A stretch of DNA of 40,841 nt from Legionella santicrucis. GTDB taxonomy: Bacteria > Pseudomonadota > Gammaproteobacteria > Legionellales > Legionellaceae. The translations under genes and the position numbers were made by a program. The DNA is taken from positions 21,694 through 62,534 of the forward strand of contig NZ_LNYU01000054.1 in assembly GCF_001468135.1 (NCBI RefSeq). The letters are read 5' to 3'. The notes under the pieces were generated by a model that worked only from the letters and a program-made list of their open reading frames with translations, ran no database searches and was not told where the DNA came from. Of the stretch, positions 28,156-35,384 are shown piece after piece (position 1 is the stretch's first letter; every line of letters starts with the position of its first letter).

Positions 28156-30132
28156 TTAGTTCATATAATCAACGGGTGATGGAAAGCTAATATAATTTTT
28201 AGTTAATTGCTTCTCGTTTTGTTGATTTGGATTGGCGTTTTGACACCAGTCATCTGATTTAGGATGCTTTGCTCCTTTGGCATTGGTTACAATGCACGAT
28301 TGCTTATTAACAATTTCTGCCTTATTGGTGGGGCATTGTGCAGGTTCCCCTGTACATGGAGCAAATTTTTCATTGACGATAAACGCATACTCATTATCAT
28401 TTAAATCTGTAAAACGAACCTTAATTGGATAATCAGTAACTGTACCTATCCTAAACCCAGCTATCTGACTATTTGTTGGCATCATAACGTCCTGCTTATC
28501 TTGCTGACAATTTGGATCTCCTGCTTCTTGATTCAATACACACACACCATATTTTTTAATCAAAGGAGTATTTACTTTGTCGACCATAGAAAGCGGTACT
28601 CCTATTGCCACAGAAAACCCATCGGCATAATTAAACTGCTGTTGATTTTCAAGACCTTGAGTTCCTCCAACTGTAAAAATCAATCCGTCTCCTAGCTCAC
28701 TCATAAAACCTACTGCATCATCAACAGAGAATCCATAGGCATCCATAGAAAGATAATTTTTATCATGAATCAATTGCACGTAAGGGTTGAACAATAATTC
28801 AGGGGAAATATTAGATCCTTTATAATTATACTGTAAATCATGAATATACATGGATTGAATCTTAGCATGATCCCATCCTGGAATCTTAGTATCAGCTAAT
28901 GGATTAGCTGCGGCACCGCATCCTTCGTTAAAGGGCACCCAACCATAAATATGATTAATCGCTTCCCAGTAATTAAACGGCACTGGTTTAGAGCCAGGAT
29001 TCAAATTACATTTCCCATCAGCATACATTTGCAAATATTGTTGATGATTTTGTCTGAAAAACTGCTGTACTGCCTGGAGATTTGTTTTTAACTCTTGCGG
29101 GCAATCTATTTTTTGCGTCACGTACTTGCTAATGTCTTCATCCCAGTTAACACAAGAACCCCATAAATTTTGCATTCGTTGGACAGCCTCACCAAAGTGA
29201 AGTGATTTTTTTTGCTCTTCAGTACATTCTCCTTGAATACAAGCCAATACAGTCAATACAGGAGGGAAGCCCTCTTTGGGTTTGACTGGGACATTGTCTT
29301 CTGGAGGTAAAGTGCCAGATCGTTGTGCAAAAATATTATATCCACCCGGTAATTTTAATTCACTCAAATTATAAACTGGCCAACCTTGCCCAATAGGTGT
29401 TTTTAAAAATGAATCAAGATGTCCGCGAAAAGCACTCAAAGACTTTCCTGATCCACTATACCCAGTATAGGGATTATTTTTAGGTGCTATGGCAATAGGC
29501 ATGTACACATGATCTACGTATGAAATATTGTATCCCACATTCTCCGGTTTTAATAAGCGCAAAGACTGTTTCGGGGGTATAATAGAATCTCCAAAAGTAT
29601 ACTCGGATAACTGCGCATATATGTTTTCTGGAAACTGGACATCACTTGAATAGGTGCTCAGTTTACATTCAGTATTTTGCCCCTGACAATTGACATTAGA
29701 AGGAGTTGTCAATTCGTCGTCTTTTTCATTACGAAGTCTGTCATTTTTATCGGCCAGCACCACACGCCCACCATTCCACCAAGTAATGTAGCGCCCTTTC
29801 GATAATTCACTATACAATGGTAGTGTAATCGTAACCGACGATCCTGGAGCAATTCCTGTATTTTCATTCACATATAATTTATAAACATAATTTGTTGGAT
29901 AGGGTTCAGTCGTACGAAAACAACCTTGAAGCCACTCATTTACAGCATTTTTACTGGTTGCTAAGACAGGATAAATTGTTGTCTCAGAATCATTATAAAT
30001 GGTTATTGTCTTTGATTTGAACGTTACTGGATTATTATTATAATCTTTGCATTCAATGTCCTCAGCTGCAGAAATCTTAGTAAACAACGACAAGAGAAAA
30101 AATCCAGAAAGAGCAATCATCTTTTTCGACAT
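28156..30132 (-). CDS. Large secreted protein, candidate type II secretion substrate
   Basis: A 658-aa protein with a Sec signal peptide (MSKKMIALSGFFLLSLFTK, cleavage likely after ISA near residue 23). The mature protein is rich in Asn, Tyr, Pro and Cys (about a dozen cysteines), typical for exported disulfide proteins. The N-terminal 150 residues look beta-rich (ITIYNDSETTIYPVL; GSSVTITLPLYSEL; YITWWNGGRVVLADK) and remind me of thaumatin/GH64 glucanase-type sandwiches, but I cannot assign catalytic residues. The start was set at ATG 30132: AAGGA is eight bases away, while the in-frame GTG one codon before is closer to it. It is divergent from an aminotransferase gene, with a 13-bp inverted repeat in the gap. 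Confidence 0.75.
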   Translation of the reverse strand: MSKKMIALSGFFLLSLFTKISAAEDIECKDYNNNPVTFKSKTITIYNDSETTIYPVLATSKNAVNEWLQGCFRTTEPYPTNYVYKLYVNENTGIAPGSSVTITLPLYSELSKGRYITWWNGGRVVLADKNDRLRNEKDDELTTPSNVNCQGQNTECKLSTYSSDVQFPENIYAQLSEYTFGDSIIPPKQSLRLLKPENVGYNISYVDHVYMPIAIAPKNNPYTGYSGSGKSLSAFRGHLDSFLKTPIGQGWPVYNLSELKLPGGYNIFAQRSGTLPPEDNVPVKPKEGFPPVLTVLACIQGECTEEQKKSLHFGEAVQRMQNLWGSCVNWDEDISKYVTQKIDCPQELKTNLQAVQQFFRQNHQQYLQMYADGKCNLNPGSKPVPFNYWEAINHIYGWVPFNEGCGAAANPLADTKIPGWDHAKIQSMYIHDLQYNYKGSNISPELLFNPYVQLIHDKNYLSMDAYGFSVDDAVGFMSELGDGLIFTVGGTQGLENQQQFNYADGFSVAIGVPLSMVDKVNTPLIKKYGVCVLNQEAGDPNCQQDKQDVMMPTNSQIAGFRIGTVTDYPIKVRFTDLNDNEYAFIVNEKFAPCTGEPAQCPTNKAEIVNKQSCIVTNAKGAKHPKSDDWCQNANPNQQNEKQLTKNYISFPSPVDYMN

Positions 30133-30158
30133 CACAAGATTCCTTGTATTTAGGCATA

Positions 30159-30256
30159 TATTAAGTACAAAAATAGCACAATCAGTTTTTTAATAAATTC
30201 ATAAAAATACAATTAACACTTCTTTAACAAAAAGATTAGTTAATTTGTACTTAATA
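30159..30256. repeat. Separated 13-bp perfect inverted repeat between divergent genes
   Basis: TATTAAGTACAAA (30159-30171) and its exact reverse complement TTTGTACTTAATA (30244-30256) flank 72 bases between the secreted-protein gene and the aminotransferase gene. The centres are 85 bp apart, close to eight helical turns. The left copy lies 27-39 bases upstream of the leftward start codon, in its presumed promoter. It looks like paired operators for a looping or dual regulator. Confidence 0.5.
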
Positions 30257-30331
30257 AAGCAGAAGCTCTTGATTTAGTGAACAACATCATTTAGTTATTA
30301 TGTATGCTATTTTTATATTAAAGGCAAAGTA

Positions 30332-31441
30332 ATGGATAACTTTCCCCACACTCAAAGTCAAATTTACTTAAATCATGCTGGAATTAGCCCTTTTTCTTTC
30401 AGTGTAAAGGAAGCAATTATAAGTTATGTTGAAGAAAGGCATATAAAAAATATTGATAATTATTTGTCATTTCAATCTATCATAGAAAATGTTTACAAAA
30501 AAATTGGTGTACTATTACACACTGATCCACTACGCATTTGTCTTACACCAAATACAAGCACTGGCTTAAATATATTAGCAAATGGCTATCCTTGGAAAAA
30601 AGGAGATAGGATTCTCCTCAATAATCAAGAGTTTCCAGCCAACATTTATCCATTCTTAAACTGTCAACGGCATGGTGTTGAAATTGATTATATCGATAAT
30701 AAGACCCCCATAATTGATAGTTCAGATATTGAAAGAGCCCTAAAACCTAATACCAAATTGTTATCAATTAGCATGGTACAATTCCTTAATGGGCACGCGA
30801 TTGATCTTGTTAAAATAGGTAAGATATGCAAACAAAATAACACATTATTTTGTGTAGACGCGATACAAGGCTTAGGAGCCGCTGATTTAGAGGTTGAACA
30901 AATAGGCATTGACTTTTTATCCTGCGGTAGTCATAAATGGCTAATGGCCCCCGAAGGGCTCGGTTTTATTTATGTGACAAATGAATTACAAGAAAAACTA
31001 ATACCAAGTTACGTAGGTTGGTTGGGCGTTGAAAATCCATGGGAACTTTTAAATTATGACTTAACGTTCCAAGAAAATGCGAGACGTTATCTAACAGGAA
31101 CTATGAATCATATTGCTATTGCAGGGTTAAATGCTTCCTTAGAACATTTAGCGTCAATAGGATATGCGCGCATTAGGGAAAAAATAGTAACAAACACTCA
31201 ATTTTTTTTAGATAACTTCCCACAATTGCACTGGATCACCCCACAAGAAATGCGGCTAGGTATAGTTACATTTAAGCATCCTGATGCTGAAATAATTCAT
31301 CATGAATTAAATATACTAAATACTACAGTTTCAGTTAGAGAAGGACAATATCTTAGAATCTCACCACATTATTACCATCAAAAAGAAGAGCTAGAAAAGG
31401 CGGCCATTTATCTAGAACAAGTATTAGATAAGCTTAAATAG
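30332..31441 (+). CDS. Class-V aminotransferase-like PLP enzyme
   Basis: A 369-aa fold-type I PLP enzyme of the aminotransferase class-V/cysteine desulfurase superfamily. The PLP lysine is K202 in CGSHKWLMAPEGLG and the cofactor aspartate is D176 in LFCVDAIQGLG; the N-terminal YLNHAGISPFS and TPNTSTGLNIL are typical of the family. The mobile loop carrying the sulfur-accepting cysteine of SufS/CsdA is missing; the corresponding C-terminal part reads TVSVREGQYLRISPHYY. It is therefore unlikely to be a desulfurase and closer to isopenicillin-epimerase or kynureninase-like members; the substrate is unknown. It is a single gene, divergent from a large secreted protein. Confidence 0.85.
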   Translation: MDNFPHTQSQIYLNHAGISPFSFSVKEAIISYVEERHIKNIDNYLSFQSIIENVYKKIGVLLHTDPLRICLTPNTSTGLNILANGYPWKKGDRILLNNQEFPANIYPFLNCQRHGVEIDYIDNKTPIIDSSDIERALKPNTKLLSISMVQFLNGHAIDLVKIGKICKQNNTLFCVDAIQGLGAADLEVEQIGIDFLSCGSHKWLMAPEGLGFIYVTNELQEKLIPSYVGWLGVENPWELLNYDLTFQENARRYLTGTMNHIAIAGLNASLEHLASIGYARIREKIVTNTQFFLDNFPQLHWITPQEMRLGIVTFKHPDAEIIHHELNILNTTVSVREGQYLRISPHYYHQKEELEKAAIYLEQVLDKLK

Positions 31442-31563
31442 CGAACGGTTCTTAAAGGCAATTTTGTAGTGAGGCCTATAACTGCCCTAAACTTTAGGAA
31501 CCTAACATAGCCCGCATATGAAAAATTTTCATAATTCTTATGAAAAATCCTCATTGGTACATT

Positions 31564-31633
31564 TTAACCCATTAATGATAAATTTAATCCCATTGGAAAT
31601 AAATATGTTCTATTTGATCATATTAATCCCATT
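31564..31633 (+). repeat. Three imperfect TTAAyCCCATT repeats upstream of ralF
   Basis: TTAACCCATT (31564-31573), TTAATCCCATT (31584-31594) and TTAATCCCATT (31623-31633) lie within 110 bases of the ralF start. The first-to-second and second-to-third distances are 20 and 39 bases, close to two and four helical turns, so they would present on one face of the DNA. Similarity continues past the second and third copies (GAAAtAAAtAT versus GAAAgAAAcAT). They may be regulator sites or a small duplication. Confidence 0.45.
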
Positions 31634-31672
31634 TGAAAGAAACATATTTTTGGTTAACATAAAGAGGGTATC

Positions 31673-32842
31673 ATGCCGAATCAGGAAATAGAAAAAGCAC
31701 AGAATGAAATTATTGCATCTTTTAACTCTAATCCTAAAGAGGGTATTCAACAAATAAAAAATATATGCGGTATTCATAATATTGCTTCAGCGGAACAGAT
31801 TGCCGATTTCTTTCATAGACAACAACACAAATTAGATTTAAATGCAGTTAGTGATTATTTGAGTAAACCCGATAAAGAAAATCAGGAAGTATTACAAAAG
31901 TTTACGAGTCAGATTAATTTTAGAGGACAAAGTTTTACAGAAGGTTTTAGAGTTTTTTTAAACACAGTGAAGTTGCCCTCAGAAGCACAAAAAATTGATA
32001 GATTAGTTCAAAGTTTTGGCGAAACTTATCATCAGCAGAATTATAAGGGTCATATTGCTGATAAAGATGCAGCATATATTTTAGCTTATCAAGTCCTGAT
32101 ACTTAATACCAGTTTACATAATCCAAAATTGCGACCAAAAGATAGATTGCCCCTAGAGTCCCTAAAAATATGTCTACACGGATTAAATAATGGCAAAAAT
32201 TTTGAAGATACTTTTTTAAAAAAAATATATGAAGAAATTAAACACAAACCTTTTGAATTTAATTTAGTTAAAACTGCTCCTGGATATCAACTGACATCCA
32301 GTACTCTCACTAATGATCCTGTGCTTAAAAAATTGGATTTATTGTTTCAATTACCTAATAGCAATATTCAAGAAATTTTTCCAGAAATAGATGATACTAT
32401 TAAAGTAACTTTGGATAAACCAAAAGTATGGTTAAAAGCGTTCACGGGATATGAAGGTACAATAAAATTCGCTACTAAAACAGGCAAAGAGTTAGTAAAT
32501 ATGCAAATTTATAAACCAAGTTTCGTTTCGAAGTGGCTATTTGGAGAACAACCTAAAGTAATTATTCAACCCGTTTATCAAGATGAGCATTCTAAAGAAA
32601 CAATTGACTTAGCAGCAAAAATAGCAGTTCATTTTAAATCACCCGTAAATAGTTTTAAAGCTACATATGATTATGAGTTAAGTGATTTAATTAACGCTTA
32701 TGATCAACAACATAAAGAGCTAACCCGCAAATCGTTTATCCCTCAATTCGAAAAACATATCTTCTTTCAAAGAGCTTCTTTCAAAGAAGATATCGCAGAA
32801 AAAGAATTGATGAAATCAAATGTATTAAATAATCAAAGCTAA
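31673..32842 (+). CDS. ralF: RalF, Sec7-domain Arf guanine nucleotide exchange factor (Dot/Icm effector)
   Basis: A 389-aa orthologue of L. pneumophila RalF (374 aa), which is injected into the host and recruits and activates Arf1 on the Legionella vacuole. The Sec7 domain covers about residues 1-195 and the capping domain about 200-355. The catalytic glutamate finger is E104 in KLPSEAQKIDRL. The capping domain keeps WLKAFTGYEGTIKF, SKWLFGEQPKVIIQP and SFKATYDYELSDLI, nearly identical to the type protein. Two departures from Sec7 consensus stand out: motif 1 has Ser for Gly before the catalytic Glu, and motif 2 reads LILNTSLHNP where RalF has IMLNTDLHNP. The C-terminus, where the type IVB signal lies, differs. 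AGAGGG is close before the ATG. Identification is from memory of the RalF sequence and is strong. Confidence 0.95.
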   Translation: MPNQEIEKAQNEIIASFNSNPKEGIQQIKNICGIHNIASAEQIADFFHRQQHKLDLNAVSDYLSKPDKENQEVLQKFTSQINFRGQSFTEGFRVFLNTVKLPSEAQKIDRLVQSFGETYHQQNYKGHIADKDAAYILAYQVLILNTSLHNPKLRPKDRLPLESLKICLHGLNNGKNFEDTFLKKIYEEIKHKPFEFNLVKTAPGYQLTSSTLTNDPVLKKLDLLFQLPNSNIQEIFPEIDDTIKVTLDKPKVWLKAFTGYEGTIKFATKTGKELVNMQIYKPSFVSKWLFGEQPKVIIQPVYQDEHSKETIDLAAKIAVHFKSPVNSFKATYDYELSDLINAYDQQHKELTRKSFIPQFEKHIFFQRASFKEDIAEKELMKSNVLNNQS

Positions 32843-32879
32843 CATGCAGCACACTTGTGTGCCGCATGCATGTATTTTA
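32843..32879. terminator. Probable terminator between ralF and the convergent gene
   Basis: CATGCAGCACAC (32843-32854) pairs with GTGTGCCGCATG (32857-32868) with one mismatch, directly after the ralF stop, followed by a T-rich stretch. The structure is close to symmetrical and may serve both converging genes. Confidence 0.55.
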
Positions 32880-32893
32880 TTCTCAAAGAAAAC

Positions 32894-33640
32894 TTAGAAT
32901 AAGTCTCTGCCCGCTATATAGGACGATAATGCATAGGATTTTTTATTAAATAAACGGCAGAAATCGGTAAAAAATAGTTTCGCTAGTACCATTGACTTAG
33001 GTAAATAGTGTTTGCTGTCTAAGTGGATGCTATGAATATCTTCGGATTGTAAATGGCGGCGCAAATGCTCTAAATAGTCTGGATGTTCTAACCACCGCTG
33101 CATCAAATGAGCATCGACTTCCAAATGAAATTGGAGTCCTATACTATTACGATAACAAAACGCCTGCACGCATTGTTTGTTTTTTAAAAGAACATCAACA
33201 CCAGCAGCAGGCTGGCTTGCAAATTGATGCCATTGAAAAACATGCATTGGCTTATCAAACAGTTCAAATAACTCATGTTCACCACATTTATCTACTTGTA
33301 TCCATCCAAACTCAGGTTTGTCTAAGGCATAACAACATCCACCCAAAGCGATATTCAGCAATTGAGATCCTAAACAAATACCAAGTATGGGGACTTCTTT
33401 AGCAAGTGCTACTTGCAATAATTCTATTTCATGAATTAGATGAGGATACAAATCCAGCTCGTTAGGATGCATAGCACCGCCTAATATAACAATGCCATGA
33501 TAACGATTCATATCCACTCGTTGGTGAGGATCTCTGCCAAAATTGACATAACGTATACGCAGCTTCATCCTCTTTAAGGTATGAATAATGATACCTAAAG
33601 GTTCATAAGGAGAATGTTGTAAAACAAGAATTCGTGCCAT
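32894..33640 (-). CDS. Class I glutamine amidotransferase-like protein
   Basis: A 248-aa stand-alone GATase1 domain of the GMP-synthase-like group. The nucleophile elbow is GICLGSQLL (C89), and the His and Glu of the triad are H172 and E174 in QFHLEVD. ILGGAMHPNE is the oxyanion region. Such stand-alone proteins are often annotated as GMP synthase-like but act on small amides or peptides; no synthetase partner is next to it. Three possible starts lie in a row (TTG 33646, ATG 33643, ATG 33640) with no clear ribosome-binding site; the last was taken because MARILVLQH matches the family start. The C-terminal 45 residues beyond the domain are unusual. Confidence 0.87.
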   Translation of the reverse strand: MARILVLQHSPYEPLGIIIHTLKRMKLRIRYVNFGRDPHQRVDMNRYHGIVILGGAMHPNELDLYPHLIHEIELLQVALAKEVPILGICLGSQLLNIALGGCCYALDKPEFGWIQVDKCGEHELFELFDKPMHVFQWHQFASQPAAGVDVLLKNKQCVQAFCYRNSIGLQFHLEVDAHLMQRWLEHPDYLEHLRRHLQSEDIHSIHLDSKHYLPKSMVLAKLFFTDFCRLFNKKSYALSSYIAGRDLF

Positions 33641-33747
33641 CATCAATTAATTCAATTAGTTGTTTTAAGTATAGCTTGACGGCCTCTGTAATTTAAACTT
33701 ATTTGAATTAATGTTTTAATGTTAAATTTTTGATCAATAATTGAAGT

Positions 33748-33780
33748 TCTAATTTTTACTTAATTTTCTCTTGTTATAAT
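33748..33780 (+). promoter_or_regulatory. Possible PmrA-box-like repeat and -10 of the ankyrin gene
   Basis: A perfect TATAAT (33775-33780) lies 38 bases upstream of the ATG at 33819. Just before it are two TAATTTT copies with an 11-base period (33750 and 33761). The second, CTTAATTTT (33759-33767), matches eight of nine positions of the PmrA half-site cTTAATATT known from Legionella effector promoters; the first matches six of nine. No ordinary -35 is present, as expected for an activator-dependent promoter. Confidence 0.4.
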
Positions 33781-33818
33781 GTGTGAACACATATCTTGTT
33801 TAAATATGGAAAAGCAAT

Positions 33819-35351
33819 ATGATTGAAGCAGCTGAAAAAGCCCTTTTAGAGAACAACGAACAAAATTTAAAAAATGAAATCGATGAACAAGGTAATACTT
33901 CTCTTCACCTTGCTGTACAGAAAGGTTCTTTAAAACTTGTAAAAAGCCTACTTGCTAAAGGAGCTGATATTTCGCTGCAAAATAAGGATGGCAACAGTGC
34001 CTTACACCTGGCAGTACAAAAAGGTTATTTTAATATTGTTTATGAAATGCTTGGAATATCGCAAGCAGCAAAAGATAGAAAAAGAAAAGCAAAACGGACT
34101 GATAAAGATCGCAGCGATAAATTAACTATACTTAAAAATTCTGAGAGCAAAGCACTGGCGTTACTCAATGTCCCTAATAACGAAGGTGAAATACCACTTC
34201 TTATTGCAGCCAAGCTCAAAGATGATCTGATCTATAAAAAGCTCTTACTGCTTGAATCAGCACCTGGTTATACAAAAAGTCATATTGATAAAGCGTTAAG
34301 TCTGCGACAAAAACATGTAGGAAACTTGAAAAATAAAAGTTTCTGGTCAGCAGTTTTGGAAACATTTTGTCCTTCCGCATCTATAGCTGAGTTAACCGAA
34401 TCGTTTGCGTATACTGGATTATTGGCAGGAGCAAGTGCGGCGGTGGGTTTAGGCTTGAATATTGCTTTTGCTGTTATTTCCATCCTCGGATTTAGCGCCA
34501 TCATGTATGCAAACTATAAAAAAAATGAATCTGAAAAAAATGCGGCTGAAGAGCTAGAAGAGCTACAAGCGGAACAAGCTTTTTTACAAAGCATTAGAAA
34601 GAGGATCAAGCATCTTTCTTCACAACAATCGTTAGCTACTGAAGATAAGAAAGAATTGGCATTGATGAAAGAAGAGTTAACAAAATCCATTCAAAAACCA
34701 AGGCTTGTAAAAGGTGATGAAAAAAATGCGGCTGATTATGTAACTAGAAAAGATAAAATACTTGCTGCGTTAAGTTCATTTGGCAGTTTTTTATGCACTT
34801 ACTCCGGTTTATTAGGTATCACAGGCTTAGGCTTAGGCATCGCCGCTACAATTATGGGTACTAGTTTATCTGCTCTTATTGTTGCTACAGGTCCTATAGG
34901 AGTAAGTGCCGCTCTGGGAGTTGGGTTAATATTGGCTGGAGCACTTGCCTTTTATCATTATCAAACCAGAAAGCAAAGTTATATGGTATTTGGAGAGCAG
35001 CGAGAATCTATCTACAAGCTTCAGTACACTATTTATAAAGAACAACAAGATCTTATTCATGGATCTGATAAAGTCCTTACCCACATTGATGAGCTGCTGC
35101 AGGGGCCATCTGCAAAATCTAAAGAATCTAAGATTGAAAAACCTATCCTGGAGAAAAATACATCTGAGTCTGTCCTAGATAAGTACAATCATGGGCATAA
35201 GCCAGGCGAGATTTGTTCTATAGAAATAAAACAACTAAGTAGTAATGGCTTTATGAAGCAATCCCAAAACTTAACGAATAGGATAACGACTAAAAGCCCT
35301 AATACTGTGGATGAGCATGTAGAATCGTCTAAAACAGCAAGCATCACCTAA
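33819..35351 (+). CDS. Ankyrin-repeat membrane-associated protein, candidate Dot/Icm effector
   Basis: A 510-aa protein. Two good ankyrin repeats lie at residues 22-80 (GNTSLHLAVQKGSLKLVKSL and GNSALHLAVQKGYFNIVYEM); a degenerate third (GEIPLLIAAKLKDD) follows a basic insert near 120-140. Hydrophobic stretches rich in Gly and Ala occupy about 196-230 and 315-378, separated by a charged coiled-coil linker. The C-terminal 120 residues are polar and Ser/Lys/Glu-rich, as expected for a type IVB signal. There is no signal peptide. The arrangement fits a host-membrane-inserted ankyrin effector of the Leg/Ank type, though I cannot match it to a named one. The PmrA-like element upstream adds support. 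Confidence 0.82.
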   Translation: MIEAAEKALLENNEQNLKNEIDEQGNTSLHLAVQKGSLKLVKSLLAKGADISLQNKDGNSALHLAVQKGYFNIVYEMLGISQAAKDRKRKAKRTDKDRSDKLTILKNSESKALALLNVPNNEGEIPLLIAAKLKDDLIYKKLLLLESAPGYTKSHIDKALSLRQKHVGNLKNKSFWSAVLETFCPSASIAELTESFAYTGLLAGASAAVGLGLNIAFAVISILGFSAIMYANYKKNESEKNAAEELEELQAEQAFLQSIRKRIKHLSSQQSLATEDKKELALMKEELTKSIQKPRLVKGDEKNAADYVTRKDKILAALSSFGSFLCTYSGLLGITGLGLGIAATIMGTSLSALIVATGPIGVSAALGVGLILAGALAFYHYQTRKQSYMVFGEQRESIYKLQYTIYKEQQDLIHGSDKVLTHIDELLQGPSAKSKESKIEKPILEKNTSESVLDKYNHGHKPGEICSIEIKQLSSNGFMKQSQNLTNRITTKSPNTVDEHVESSKTASIT

Positions 35352-35384
35352 ATACATGCTGATTATAGAGAAATAAGCAATCAT

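Noticed and set aside
31447..31502. Imperfect 11-bp inverted repeat after the aminotransferase gene
   Set aside because: The loop is about 34 bases and no T-run follows, so it is not a convincing terminator.
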